A stretch of DNA of 64,000 bases from Ceratopteris richardii (GCA_020310875.1 CM035416.1:2052906-2116905), one strand, 5' to 3'. Counted from the stretch's first letter, positions 32,908 through 45,949 are shown. Notes: generated from the letters alone by a model not told the origin. Numbers and translations are program-made.

Positions 32908-35609
32908 GTGGCTCTTAATGATGGCTTACCCCAACGTTTCCATAAAGCAGTGGTAGCAATGGCTACTCCATTTCCCGAATCTAAGATGGCTTTGGTGGTG
33001 TAGCCCTTGTGGGTTATTGGAAGATAAGTGTTACCTTCCTCGCCTTCACTCACATCTCCCTCTAGTACCTTTTTGTGTGATCCTATTTGGGAGTGAGTAA
33101 TAACAACCTCAGGGAATTGGTTTGCTACATGCTTCCATAATTTTGGTTTAACCTTCAACAATTCCTCTAGAGTGAGATGGCACTATACTCTAGTGTTCTT
33201 GATCACTTCCGTGTTTCTGGGGATTACTGATTCTTCATTCCTCACTAGTATCGTGGGTGCTCTCATGCTGATAGACTTGGCTTCCCAAGGTCCTATGAAC
33301 TGAGGTAATTCTTGCAAAGTATTGGATTCAAAATCTGAGTGTTCACTCAGTTGTTCTTCCTCTACCTCATCATAAATAGAGGGGATGTCTTAGGGAAATT
33401 GTTCTTGCAAATCATCTATCTCTTGAATAGGAGGATGGGTTTCTTGCTCTTTTCTCCACTTCTCCTCTTGGATTTCTATTAAAATTTCGTGTGAATATTT
33501 ATGTATGGAAGACAGGTGGTCTTCAAATTTTGTATTTGGTGCTTGAGACAAGGATGGTGCATTCCTTTCCTGTGTCTCAGAGACAATAGGGTTCCTATAA
33601 AGATTCTTATTCTCGTTGCTATTGATGAAGTATTCTAACCTCTCCAGTAGTCCTTGAAAGTGTAATTTAGGTTTTTCCATGTTATTCCAATTAAGATAAC
33701 GAGAGTCTTTGAACATAGTTTGTGCTAATTCTACCATCTTCATGCAGAGTTTAGTTCTCTCAATTTCTAAATCCGCTCTCAAATAGTTCTTACTCATTTC
33801 AGTTATCTGGGGTCCTTCTTTTAATCTTGTATGATATGCACAAAACATCATGTCTAGGTTTTTTGGTATGGGTTCAGCTAGAACTGATCCTGATCTTTGA
33901 GCTGGATTCTCCTGATTAGATTCTTGTGAAGTCAGTTCTAGGATTTTGGCTCTCGATTCGTCGAGACTTCCTTCCAACTCAATTATCTTTTTACTCCACT
34001 TTCTCTTAATCCTTTCTCTGGAATATTTCCAAGATTTTGTCTTTTTATTACTAGACTCTCCAACTTCACTAGTTCCAGCTATTTTTTCAAGATTAAGTTG
34101 TTGATTCTGTAAGAGCACCTGGGCTCTTGCTATAGCTTGGATAGGCACGTATGTAGGTTTGGATCCATCTAAGTTATGTACAATACCTATCACATTGATG
34201 GGTGTCACTTTTGAGGCATTAGCAGGGTTCTTAAGACAATCTTTGATGACATGCTCTTCACCACACTCGGCACAAAAACCTTGTATTTTATAGTATTGTG
34301 ACTATCTTGCTATCGGAGGATGTGGACAATCCTTTATGAAATGGTCTCCTTAGCACCTAAAGCATGGTCCTCTAGGGCCCTGTGGTCTTTGCTGTCTTAA
34401 TTGGGGCCATGAATTAGGATTCGTATACATGACATTAGCATAGACAGGTTCCCAATTGGTCTCCAATAGTGGACTATCGTATTGATATGTTTCCACATGT
34501 TCTGGTGACTTTGTATAATATATGGGGGGACTATCTACATGAGTAGAGTCAAAAATATTAGAATTAGGGTCACTTTCAGTGATTAGGGATGAAGAAGGTA
34601 CTAAATCCCTATTGAAGTTCTCTTCTACATCAATGTATTTGACTGGGATGACATTCGCTAGTGGGGATGGCTCCTGAGCTAAAACAGGTTGTGGTCTCTG
34701 TTGAGCTTGATAAGAATAATTCTGAGGAGGCCTATAGTAATGAGGTTGAGCATTGTATTGACCTTGATGCCTACCTGGTTGAGGGTATGCTTGCGGGTAG
34801 TTCTGTTGTACTACTTGTTTGTTGTATGGGCAATCATGGACAGTGCGATTCGTGTATCATCTTTCAATTGTACAATATTGGCCACTAAGGTTGGCTTGCG
34901 GTTGTGTTACGTTGGGACACACATTTTCCATACGATCACCACCATAGGTGTAACAACGCTTTTTTGTTGTTAACCTAGGCATCTGTTTACTAAAAACTCC
35001 TAGTTTCTGGGCCACTTTTTCTGCTAGGTCTTCTATCGACCTAGAAAGTTTTGAGGATACTAAAGATGAACAATTTGAGTCCTTATAGACCTTTGAAAGT
35101 TCCAGCTCATCTCCTAGGTTGCCCTCAATGTCTATACATTGAGGACAACCTAGGAGATGAGTTGTGAGGGTAGTTCTTGCATTGGGCATCTCTCAACATA
35201 TGGTCTAAACCTACGTCCTACCAATCTAACTGTTTCTTGAGGGGTTTGTTTGAAGCTATGAATCAACGAAGCAGTATCATATCTGATTCCACTTTTAGAG
35301 AATTCCATGATGAATGACTCTAACAAGTGATGAATGTCCCTTAATTGCCTTTTTTGCAATGGTTGGAACCAGGTTAAAGCTGTGTACTTTAACGTTAGTC
35401 CAAACGCATTTTATTGCATAAACATGTCTTCTACTTGCTCTACTCTTAATACTTGCTTAAATTCCGCAACATGGCCATAGGGGTCTCTTATCCCAGCAAA
35501 GTAATTCTTCATGGACTTTACTAATTGAGTGGGTCTTAGTACCATGGGGTGTTCACATGGTCTAGGTAGAGGAAAATCATCTCTACCTCATGGTATTCTA
35601 GGTTCCCTT
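32908..35609 (-). pseudogene. Element B gag and protease 1, broken
   Basis: Minus strand, read from 35609 down. Gag capsid pieces are LRPTQLVKSMKNYF, MEFSKSGIRYDTASLIHSFK and QETVRLVGRRF (35540-35180). Near 35160-35106 about 50 codons are replaced by a palindrome. Zinc-knuckle relics follow (YTYGGDRMENVC, about 34960), then MTPINVIGIV (34208) and a Lys/Glu-rich segment to 33390. Protease 1 (33161-32908) reads AILDSGNGVAIATTALW and stops at the A 3' LTR. It has stops and frameshifts throughout. RT, RNase H and the rest up to the first integrase unit are missing from both sides of A, so DNA was lost as well as interrupted. The gag 5' end is cut by element E's LTR. Confidence 0.85.
35106..35161. 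repeat. Near-perfect 26-bp-arm palindrome in element B gag
   Basis: Arms 35106-35131 and 35136-35161 pair at 25 of 26 positions around the loop CTAT. Each arm carries CTCATCTCCTAGGTTG or its complement. The right arm is an inverted copy of the adjacent gag sequence encoding GNLGDELEL and replaces gag codons present in A and C. Confidence 0.9.
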
Positions 35610-36221
35610 TGTAGCTCAGTGATGAGTAGCACCTCCTTTAATGTCAATCTAGGAAGACGTGAGGATGGTATGAAGACGTCGAACAAGTGATGTCACAAGT
35701 GTGTGAGTGAGAAGCACACTAACATGCACACACATACACACACACGTGCACACAAGGCAAGAACAAAGAGAGAGACAATGGAGTTTTTTAGATTACTCAA
35801 AAGTGCTCTTACAAGTTCAATTCTACAACAAGATAACCTCAAAAATGAGCTCTCTAGCTCTTTTTATAGTTTTTGACTAGCTTTGGCCCTGTCCAGACCT
35901 AGTGTCCGGCCTAGTTAAAAATCAGTTCCTAAGCTAATTTGGAGGCTCAAACGAGCTCAGAAAATTATGAAAATTGATAGGTAGGTACTTCTAATGCTCC
36001 TCAAGCTCAAGAACTCCTTGGCTTGCAAAAAATGGAGTTGCAAAAATGTGGAATGGTATTTACAATGGTGTGGAGTGACTAAAATCACTATTTGGAAAAT
36101 ATTAATTCAGGAAAAAATGATGGCCTATTTGCCAGATCTTCTTTGACTGCTTTGCCTACTTGGCCCTTCTCATTGGCTCCCTTGTCTTGTAAGTCCTTGA
36201 TCGTCCTGACCACTACCAACA
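35610..36221 (-). repeat. Element E 3' LTR (minus strand)
   Basis: 612 bp. On the minus strand it starts TGTTGGTAGTGG at 36221 and ends GAGCTACA at 35610. A polypurine tract GCGAGAGAGGGGGAG lies just outside at 36222-36236. It has TATAAAAA near 35868-35861 followed by AGCTAGAGAGCTC, and a TG-rich run. It is clearly related to the LTRs of A and C but shorter. It abuts mid-gag of element B with no primer-binding site, as expected for a 3' LTR. Confidence 0.88.
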
Positions 36222-39200
36222 CTCCCCCTCTCTCGCATTTGTCGTCTCTGACAGACCCTTGTTGAGTGGACCGTTGGATGCAGTAATTCAGGACATCTGT
36301 GGCCAGATGATGCTCTGCTAACCTCAATCCTTTCGCTAAATCAATGAGTAGGGCATCCCAATCTATGGCCCTAGGTACCTCCAGATGTGGCATGCATAGC
36401 TTTTCTGAGTGTAGCGCTTGTTCTACCGCAAATAACTGTAATAGATGAGATGGTCTGGGTATGAATATCTCTGAATGGTACTCCCATAATCCTGTGATAA
36501 ACATTTCCTCAAAAGTTTGTTTAAAGTAGGCTCGTAGATACTTGATACGAGCGTGCCATGCATAGACAATGTTGATGGGTGGTGTGGTGCTCATATCATA
36601 AGCGAGATCCTGGTTGCCTTCATTGAATCCGAGAGCCAAAAGGTGAGGTTCTTTGACATTTCTAAAGGTCCTAAATGTGACCACCATGAGCTCAAATATT
36701 TTGAGGCACATCTGTGCCATGATATCTAGTACATTTTTGAATCTGATCCCCCAATGCTGAATGGTTGAAGTCATGTATGCTACTGTGGGTTGGCCTCGAG
36801 GTGGTGCCAAGTACACATAGTTTAACCATTTGTCACATCCTTTAACTCTCAAAACTATTTTGGTGTACTCGAGCCATGATCTTCGTCAAAAGACAGGGCA
36901 GTAGCAAGGGTTATACTTGATGTATAGGGGCATATTATTCCAAGTGCGTACCATCTCGGGGTATGTTTCAAGCAGGCGTATCCTCCATGTAGGTTGAAAT
37001 ATATTTCCATGTGTGGCACTTGCAGGAATGTCATCTGGTGCAAATTGTGTTGCCGAGGTTGGTTCTTTTGTTGTGCCCTGCTTTATCTCAGCATTATAAT
37101 CTGCCATTAATACACAGAATGGAACATAGAAATCATCGGAAGTGCCAATCCACCTATGATGGGAGAGGTTTCTAAAGTAATTCGATTTGATGACAACTTC
37201 TTCCAATCGGGACATAGACTGTATCTGTACTACAACTCTCTCATCATGGGTTTGACCAACCTTTTCTAGCTTTTGCATCCATTCAGGAGCTTCGATCTCA
37301 ATTGTGTCCATTCCGTCCTCTGTGCGCTTACCCCCCGGTGCAGGCATGGGTACATATGGGTCTTCGAAAATCTCCTCAACTTCCATTGGAACTAAGTCCT
37401 CAGGCTCAGGCTCCACGAGGGGAGAGGGTTGACGCTCATATTGAAGAACTCTATTTTGCAGTTCTTCCAGTTGTGCTCTGAGTTTTGTGACTTCCTTAGA
37501 TGTGTCAATTGCAGCTTTGACTTCTTTGGGTGACTCTTGCTGAGCTGCCAGTTGCTTGAGTAGGTCATCCCGCTCTTTTTCTAACGCGGCGTATGCTTCC
37601 AGGAGATCGGCGTGTGTTTCCAACACGATTTGCATATTTTCCGATGGGATGGCCTTGAAGTGCTCTGGGTCGATTTCCTGCGGTGATCCCTCCATTGCTG
37701 CTTCTAGGTTTTCTTCATTCTGTTTCTGCAATCTTTTATTTTCTTCTAGTGCTACAGACATATGTTTTCATAGTAAGCCGAGGTTGCGTTGAAGCTTGAG
37801 ATTTTCGGTTATCTGGGCGTGTAACATTTCATCGAGTTGTTGTTTTTCCTCGGTATCTGGCTGAGGTGGATTGGCTACTAACTGATCTTGTTGTGTCCTC
37901 TTGTCCCTCTCTAAGTTAATGACTCTCTCTTATAATGTTTCGTGGGTTCAGAACACATTTGTATGCTGAGCATCTAGATGTTGGTAATGCTGTTGTAATT
38001 GAGACATACATTGGTACAATGTATTAAATACATTATTGACAGGAGTGGATGCTGGGAAGGTGTTGAATGCAGGAGGGTAGGGAAAAGGGAATGGGAGTGT
38101 GTATTTTGTGCTTGAGAAGGGTGAAGTGGGTGGTGGTGGAATGGGAGATTGTGGGAATATGGGGGGAGGGAGAGGTGCGGAAGTGGGTGATATGTCCATG
38201 AAGTCATGTGTGGATGCAGTCGTGGGAGTGATTGTGAACATGGGAATTGTCAGTGTGGTGATGGTTGTGAAGGTGTAAAGTGATGTGTGTAGTTGTGAAT
38301 ATGAACCACCAGGAAGTGTGATAGGGGTAATGGGGTTTTTAGTGGCTACATTTAGAATTATAGTGTCAGTGGTTGCCTTTACAATATTGGTGGTGTCAGG
38401 TTGTGCGGATTGTGAGGGTTGACTCACAGTCTGTGCTTCGGTATGGGAAGTGGAATCTGTGGCTGTGATAGTGGTGGTGACAATGGTGGTAGGAGGTGAA
38501 GGTGGTGGAGTTTGAGGGGAGGTGGTAAAGGGGGTGATAGGGGTGCAGTTGAGGTATGGGCTTCATCAGTGTGATGAATGGTATGAGCTGTGCCCGTGGT
38601 GGTGGATGTGGTGCCTTGTGGTTCTGATACCAAGATATTTATCTGTTTCCCTAGTCTAGGGGGACGTCTACCGTGTCTTCGCTCCGATCTTCGCGAGTGT
38701 GCGAGAGCGGTGTGCACTGTCTCTGGTACCCCCAATGCATCAGCAATCATGTCAAGGGTTGCCCTATATTGGTCATCCACACCTTCTTCTTGCAAGATCT
38801 GGTTCATTAGGGCCTTTCCTGTTGTCAGGGATAGTCTGTGTTGTTCCTGAACCCGGTTGATGGTATCATACAGTCTTTTCAGTTGCTTCCTATAGGCAAG
38901 GGCTCCTTCAAGTTCTGGTATAATTTCTTACTCATATTCATGCTCCCCTTCGTCGGATGGTCCTTCTTGTTCATCCTCTTGCTCCTCTTCTGCAGTCTCC
39001 TCCTCATCTTTATCTACTTCCAAAACTTCTGGTTGAGTTGGGTGGGGTTGGTCCGTGACAGTTTGTTGCCCGCTTGCTTGCTCTGCTTCAACTTCCAAAT
39101 TAGTAGCATTAATTATTCTTGCTACCTCCTCATCCGTTAAATCCTCCAGCGTGAAGCCGTGAGGGAACTCTAAATCAGTGGGTATCGATGGGAACACCAG

Positions 39201-39767
39201 ATTCGGTCCTTCCGCACTGTGCCTTGGTAATCGGATGGTGAAGGGTTGCACTCGCCTTGGGAGTCTGGAGTTGTGCCCGGTGTCAGTGTAGCACCTCGGG
39301 CCTGTGCACAGGGCATCTGACCTGCTCCCCTCATTTTCTTGGATGGGGGCCGTGCAGCTGATAGTCTTTGTTGAAATTCTTGCACCCTAGTCCAAACAAG
39401 TGCCCTTTGAATTGGCACATCATATGCCAAGCACTGATAAACAATCCTTGTAAGAGCACAACATCCATAAAGTACTGACTTCTGCTTCTTATACCATCGT
39501 TGATGTGCCAAGTGTATTTGGTCAATGATCCAATGAGGCATGTTGATTGTCAAATCAAAAGCATCTGCTAAGTATAAATTGAACCAAATCTTCTTGGGTG
39601 GCATGGTGAATCTTTCTTGAGCAAGGAACGCGAAATGTTGCATGCACATTCGGAGGTGAATGGCAATAGTTGGTGTCATTGCCACCATATCCTTCAGTTT
39701 AGTCAAGTTCATGTTCTTCATGTTGTCCGGGATCATTGTCTCTTTCTCTGTGGGGATGTGCATACCT
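36088..39767 (-). pseudogene. Element E ORF3, broken, 5' end cut by the copia insertion
   Basis: Minus-strand ORF3 of the same family, starting within the N-terminal domain at GMHIPTEKETM (39767), then MTPTIAIHLRMCMQHFAF and WIIDQIHLAHQRW (39700-39480), an acidic region (39130-38930), a Thr/Pro-rich region (38650-38050), a coiled coil with NKRLQKQNEENLEAAMEGSP (37760-37400) and the C-terminal domain (NNMPLYIKYNPCYCPVF, AWHARIKYL, IFIPRPSHLLQLF; 36930-36300). It continues over the polypurine tract into the LTR to 36088. Breaks include a TGA at about 36886 and several frame changes. E's gag-pol would lie to the right, beyond the nested insertions and outside the window. Confidence 0.88.
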
Positions 39768-40142
39768 TGTTGAGATATCAAGCTCAACATGTGATGATCC
39801 AGGATGACACGTACCAGTTTTTCGTTTCTCTGACATGTATAGTGGTCACGTCGGTATATGTCAAGGATACTTCATTGAGCTTTATTAGATTTATCTACCG
39901 AGAGTGATGGCACATTTGTTTCTTGCCAGCTCACTCATTTGCGGACATTAGGTTTTTCCTTATGTACTGATCTTTATATATTGCACTTATTCTAGTTTTT
40001 AGATCATTCTTGTACATTCCTTTTTATGTAATAGAAGAAGACGAAGAAGATCATTCTTCCTTGCCTCAATCTATGTGTGTGCTTCTCCTTGAGAGTGAGA
40101 GTATGTGTGTGAGCTCTCTTCCTTATCTCCTTCCTCGTGACA
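39768..40142 (+). repeat. Copia element 5' LTR
   Basis: 375 bp, TGTTGAGATATCAAGC to CTCGTGACA. It is repeated in part at 44587-44801. It includes TTTATATATT near 39972. It is inserted in ORF3 of element E; the left flank is TACCT. Confidence 0.9.
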
Positions 40143-40155
40143 TGGTATCAGAGCC
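40143..40155 (+). promoter_or_regulatory. Copia primer-binding site (initiator tRNA-Met)
   Basis: TGGTATCAGAGCC directly after the LTR end, complementary to the 3' end of plant initiator tRNA-Met, the usual copia primer. Confidence 0.93.
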
Positions 40156-40479
40156 AGCGTGGCTGTAGAGAGCTCGTAGAGAAGGCGACGGTGAAGACTA
40201 CGTGGCAAGGTGTGGAGAAAACGTGAGTTCATAAACGGCCTTCGTTTCGAGCCTGCAAGGTGGGACCCACAGAAAAACTAGGTCAATTTCAGAAACTGTA
40301 ACTTACGTTGTGTTCCGCGACACTCATATATTCCAGATCCATAATTTCAAGGGATTCCGTGTACTGTTGATACACGAAAACTGTGTTTCTTTGAGATCGA
40401 AATGTCACGTCATAGTGCGACAGTGTTCAAGCAGAAGTGCTGCTTGTGGTGTTTTGCAGTGTTGTGAATTTTTGTAGAA

Positions 40480-43400
40480 ATGGCAAACACCGATGGAATG
40501 AGTCAGCTTATGAGCGATAAGCTGGACAAGAACAACTTCCATGCTTGGAGATTCAGAATGATGAATTTCCTGATGGGAAAAGGCTACTAGAAGTACATCG
40601 AAGGAGAGAATGAAAATGCTCCGCAGTTACCAGAAAGAAATCGGACTGCAGACCTGTTAAGAGCATATGAGGAATGGAATCAAGGAGCACAAAAGGTAAT
40701 GTATTGGCTATCTATTAGCATACAGGATAGCATGATTGGACACATACAGGATGCCAAAACTCCAAAAGAGGCTTGGAACAGTTTGGTCACTTTGTATGAG
40801 ACTAATACAAAGGCACAGAAATTGCAACTCAAGAACGAGCTGCATACATTGGAAAAGAAGAGCATGTTGGTAAGTGACTACACTCTAAAAATCAAAAGCA
40901 TATGTGAGTCACTTGCATCTATTGGTGTGAATGTAGATGATGATGATAAGGTGGAAGTGTGCCTTTGTGGTTTAGGAGCTGCATATAAGCAGTTCAGAAC
41001 TTCCATACATACGAGGGAAAATATTTTGAATTTTGCTGATCTGGTATCTATGCTGATCATTGAAGAAAAGAATCTTGGTGAGGATTCAAACTCCCAAGGA
41101 AAGCCCAGTTTTGAGCAGGTATTCTACTCTGGCAGAGGAAGAGGTAGAGGTAGAGGTTTTGGAAGTGGAAGAGGAAACAATAACCAAGACCAAGGTCAAC
41201 AACAGAATCATGCAGGAGGAAGAGGACAATTTTGAGGCAGGGGAAGCCAAAGAGGTCGCAGAAATTTCCAAAGAAATGATTCAGGTAATGATAGTAAAGG
41301 ATGCTGGAATTGTGGTAAACCTGGACACTTTGAACGTGATTGCAGGTTGAAGAATCAAAATAACAGAAGGCAGCAAAACAACTATGCATCCACAAGTGCA
41401 GATGATTCTGAGAAGTTGTTTATGGTTCAACATCACATGATGAATACGATGTCTGATGGTGTTTCAAAATCGAATGATAATGTCTGGTATGTTGATTCAG
41501 GTGCTTCAAATCACATGACCAGTCATGCAGAATGGTTTAGTAGTTTGCAGAAAATGCCAGTTCCTGGATATGTTGAAACAGGTGATGATACATCACATCC
41601 TATTGAGCATATAGGAAACATAGCATTGTCTATGGAGGACACGAAGGTAAAACATCTTGTTGATGTGTTGCATGTTCCAAATATAACAAAGAATCTGGTT
41701 TCTTTTGGACAAATGGTTGACCAGGGATTACAAGTCAGGTTCAATGTTGATGGATTATATGTAGAAAAGTACAAGAAGGATGGACGATTGGTTGCCAAAG
41801 GAAACAAAGTGGGTAGGATGTTCACCTTAAATGTGAAGATTCTTGAAATGAATGTAGCCATGTTTGCAAAAGGTGCAGGAGTTGGAGTTATTGCAGATAT
41901 AGAAATATGGCACAAACGGATTGGACATGCAAACTTACAAAGGCTGAAACTGATGCAATCAAAGGAGATTGTCCATGGACTACCAAATTTCAAAGTTGCA
42001 GAAATGCAAAAGGTATGTGCACCATGTCAATTTGGTAAACAGTCAAGAGCATCATTTCCACATGACAAGCATGTTAGTGAGAATGTACTAAAAGTAGTAC
42101 ATACAGATGTTTGGGGTCCAGCAAAGACCACATCTATGGGTGGTTGCAGGTTTTATGTTACTTTCATTGATGACCATACACGCAAAGTATGGGTATATTT
42201 CATGAAAGAGAAGAGCGAGGTGTTCACTCACTTCTAGAATTTTAAAGCTATGGTGGAAAAGCAGACAGGGAAGTACATTTAGACATTAAGATATGATGGA
42301 GGAGGTGAATACATGTCAAATGAGTTCAGCAGTTTTTCTAAAAAATCATGGAATTCGGCATCAGTTTTCATGCAGGTACACACCACAACAGAATAGCGTT
42401 GCTGAACGAAAAAATAGACATATTGCAGAAATAGAAAGAGCCTTGATGGCTGAGAAGAATATGCCTCATTGTTATTGGGCAGAAGCTGTGCATACTGTTG
42501 TATACATCATGAATAGAACTTCCACTGCTGCTGTACATCAAGTTACACCTGAAGAGAAGTTTACAAGTAAAAAGCCAAACTTATCACATCTGAAAGTTTT
42601 TGGCTGTATTGCATATGTACATGTTCCAGATAAGTTGAGGACGAAGCTTGATCCGAAAGAAGAAAAATGTGTCTTCATTGGATACTCCCTTGAGCAAAAG
42701 GGGTACAAATGTTATAACCCACTCACACAACAGGTGAAGGTGAGCAGAGATGTGGTATTTGATGAAATGTCAAGCTTCTATGCAGATGCCAAAGAAGGAT
42801 TGAATCTTGAACCAAATGACAAAGAAAATGCTGAAAAATCAAGTGCAGAATCTCAAGTCTTGAGTGGACCAGATGCATCACCAAGCAATAGTTCCAACTC
42901 AAATCCATGGAGTGGAAGATTGCGTTGAAATTTCAGTCCAGCAAATTCATCAAATACATCCAAGAAAGGTAAAGAAAAGCTTTCTGCTGGTAGTAGAACA
43001 TGTGCAGGTTTTGAAGATGTTGATGGAGATTCAAGTGGTTCAAAAAAGAGTCTTGATGAGGAACTTGGATTGCCCTCTATGAAGACTCGAGGAGTAAGAA
43101 GGGCACATGCAGATGATACAAGGAGAAGTGACCCAGGACCAAGAAGATATGGGAGAATGTGTAATTCAGTGCAACGATTGACATATGATAGTTACATGGC
43201 TTGCCATTGTGCTTACATGACAAAGGTAATACAAGATGCTGAACCTTCTTGTTTTGAAGATGCAATTGGTAATGCAGATTGGGAAAAAGCTATGGATGAG
43301 GAGATGGCTGCACTTTATGGAAATGATACATGGAAGCTGGTTCCATTGCCACAAGGAAAGAAACCCATAGGCTGCAAATGGGTTTACAAGGTAAAGCATA

Positions 43401-44580
43401 ATGCTGATGGTAGCATAAGCAGGTATAAAGCATGATTGGTAGCTAAAGGTTATGCACAAACGTATGGCATTGATTATGAGGAAACATTCAGCCCTGTAGC
43501 TAAAATTTCTACTGTCAGAACACTTGTTGCATTAGCTACAGCAAAAGGATGGACCTTACATCAGATGGATGTGAAGAATGCTTTCCTACATGGTGAGTTA
43601 CAGGAAGAAGTATATATGGACCAGCCACAAGGATATGAAGATTCAAAGCATCCAGAATATGTTTGCAGGTTGCAAAAGGCTTTGTATGGGCTGAAGCAAG
43701 CCCCTCGTGCATGGCATGCAAGGATTGCTAATTACTTAACCAACATTGGGTTCTCTATGTGTGATGCAGATCACTCACTATATGCAAGGAAGGCTAATGA
43801 TGGCACCACTATTGTGGCTATTTATGTTGATGACCTGATTGTAGGTGGTGATAATGAAGAAAGCATCAAACAGGTAAAGAAACTTCTTATGCAGGAATTC
43901 GACATGAAAGATCTTGGTGTGCTACGCTATTTCTTGGGCATTGATTTCATACATACATAATAGGTATATGGATGTGACAAAGGCAATATGCCTTGAATAT
44001 GCTACAAAAGTATTGTATGGCTGATTGTAAGCCAATTTCTATGCCATTAGATCAGAATTTGAAATTGGATACTACATGAGGTGAAGCATTGGAAAATGCT
44101 ACTATGTACAAGAAAATTGTGGGAAGTCTTATATATCTCACAATTACAAGGCCTGATCTAAGTTATACTGTTGGACTTGAAAGTCAGTTTATGCAGGTTC
44201 CCAAGAAGCCACATTTGGATGCTCTGAGGTCGAGTACAAAGGCTGAGTATAGAGGTGTTGCAATGGCAGCATGTGAGGCATCATGGCTAGAGATGTTACT
44301 TGCAGATTTAGGTATGGAAGTGCAAAAGCCTATCACTATATATTGTGATAATCTTGGCAGCATACAGTTAGCATGGAACCTTGTTTTCCATGCTAGAACA
44401 AAGCATATCGAGGTACATTATCACTTCATCAGAGAGAAGGTATTATGAGGTGATATTGATCTTGTTTATGTGAGAACAGATGAGCAGGTTGCTAATATTT
44501 TCACCAAAGCACTTGGAGCTGAGAAGTTGGAGAAGTTTTCGGGAAATGCTTGGATTACAGGATATGGCATTGAGCTTGAG
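40480..44580 (+). pseudogene. Ty1/copia gag-pol polyprotein, broken, RNase H deleted
   Basis: Starts at ATG 40480 (MANTDGMSQLMSDKLDKNNF). Gag has the usual copia N-terminal domain, RGRGRGRGFGSGRG repeats and the zinc knuckle CWNCGKPGHFERDC (41300). Protease: VWYVDSGASNHMT (41484). Integrase: IWHKRIGHANLQRL, C-X2-C at CAPC, VHTDVWGP (42096), RYDGGGEY, and ERKNRHIAEIERAL (42400). RT: GCKWVYKVK, MDVKNAFLHGEL, LYGLKQAPRAWH and YVDDLIVGG (43828). RNase H: PHLDALR is joined directly to SSTKAEYRGV at about 44229, missing some 60-70 codons including the first catalytic Asp region, then RTKHIEVHYHFIREK. In-frame stops include one in gag (TAG at about 40588), one after the RGRG run (41233) and others at 42236 and 43433. 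Domain order PR-IN-RT-RH is diagnostic of copia. Confidence 0.93.
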
Positions 44581-44586
44581 GGGGAG
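44573..44586 (+). other. Copia polypurine tract
   Basis: GAGCTTGAGGGGGA immediately before the 3' LTR; primer for plus-strand synthesis. Confidence 0.75.
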
Positions 44587-44801
44587 TATTGAGATATCAA
44601 GCTCAACATGTGATGATCCAGGATGACACGTACCAATTTTTCGTTTCTCTGATTGGTATAGTGGTCACGCCGGTATATGTCAAGGATACTTCATTGAGCT
44701 TTATTAGATTTATCTACCGAGAGTGATGGCACATTTGTTTCTTGCCAGCTCACTCATTTGCAAACATTAGGCTTTTCCTTATGTACTGATCTTTATATAT
44801 T
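44587..44801 (+). repeat. Copia element 3' LTR, first 215 bp
   Basis: Starts TATTGAGATATCAAGC, with G-to-A at the second base compared with the 5' LTR, and matches 39768-39979. It is cut at TTTATATATT by element D. The rest, beginning GCACTTATTC, should lie beyond the window after D's 3' LTR. Confidence 0.88.
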
Positions 44802-45191
44802 TGTTGGCAGTAGCCAGAGGCATAGAAGACACGGAAGCATGTAAAGACAGAGCAAGGAGTCAGTCGAATCAATTTTTCAAAGAATTATGTTTTATAAATA
44901 CTCTTCAAAACCCCCAACAATGATTTTCATCACTTTTGTACCATATGTTACATAGAAAAAACCCTTTTTGTAATTTATAGCTCCATTTTGTGCAAGCCGA
45001 GGAGTCGTCGAGCTTGAGGAGCTTAGGTAGAATGAGCATACCAATTATGGTTATTTTTAGACACCGTTTACCCTTTCAAATAGCATCTAGGACCTATTTT
45101 TTAACTATGTCGATCACTAGATGTGAAACCATTCAAAACTAGTATAGAATCTATAAAAAGAGCTAGAGAGCTCATTTTTGAGGTTGGTTAG
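44802..45191 (+). repeat. Element D 5' LTR, left part
   Basis: Starts TGTTGGCAGTAGCC and contains TATAAAAA at 45152-45159 followed by GAGCTAGAGAGCTC. It is interrupted at 45191 by element C. It continues at 62425 with TGTGAGCTTAGAGC. The joined LTR would be about 641 bp. The left flank in the copia LTR is ATATT. Confidence 0.88.
45187..45191 (+). repeat. Target-site duplication of element C, left copy
   Basis: GTTAG, repeated at 62420-62424 straight after the C 3' LTR. A 5-bp duplication is normal for LTR element integration. Confidence 0.93.
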
Positions 45192-45896
45192 TGTTGGAAC
45201 TGAAGGACTCACAAGGCAAGGAAGCTTACGAAGGGAGTCAGAGAGAAGAGAAAGCACAAGCAGACAGGGTAGTCAACGACGATCTGGCAAGTAGGCCAAT
45301 ATTTTTTCAAGACACTAAAGCATATCGAAGAGGTGGACACACAAGGAGAAGGAGCAAGCAGCGAGCTCGAAGATATGTATGTCAAATCGTTAGAAGAAAT
45401 CCCTACAACAATAGTGATTTTCATCACTAAAAGCCATTGTAGATACCATTTCATATTTTTGTAGCTCCATTTTGTGCAAGCCAAGGAGTCCTTGAGCTTG
45501 AGGAGCATTCGAAGTAGCTACCTACCAATTTTCATAATTTTTAGACTTCGTTTGAGTCTTCAAATAGGCCCTAGAACCTAATTTTTAACTAGGCCGGACA
45601 CTAGGTCTGGACACGATCAAAACCTAGTCAAAAACTATAAATAGAGCTAGAGAGCTCATTTTTGGGGCTAGTTTTGTAATTGATTTGAACTTGTAAGAGC
45701 TTTTTGAAAGTAATCTAAGAACTCCATTGCTTCTCACTCTTTGTCTTATCGTGTGTGCGCGTGTGTGTGTATGTGTGTGCATGTTAGTGTGCTTCTCACT
45801 CACGCACTTGTGCCTTCACTTGCTCGGGGTCTTCATACCATCCTCACGTCTTCCCCGATTGACCTTAAAGGAGGTGCTACTCATCACTGAGCTACA
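45192..45896 (+). repeat. Element C 5' LTR
   Basis: 705 bp, TGTTGGAACTGAAGG to GAGCTACA. TATAAATA at 45636-45643, then GAGCTAGAGAGCTC. TG-rich run at 45750-45790. It is roughly 98% identical by eye to the complete 3' LTR at 61713-62419. Confidence 0.93.
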
Positions 45897-45904
45897 CCAA
45901 ATTT

Positions 45905-45924
45905 TGGCGCCGTTGCCGGGGATC
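45905..45924 (+). promoter_or_regulatory. Element C primer-binding site (tRNA-Asp)
   Basis: TGGCGCCGTTGCCGGGGATC, identical to that of element A and with the same 8-base gap after the LTR. Confidence 0.9.
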
Positions 45925-45949
45925 GAGCTTTGAGGACGAGCGTGTGATG

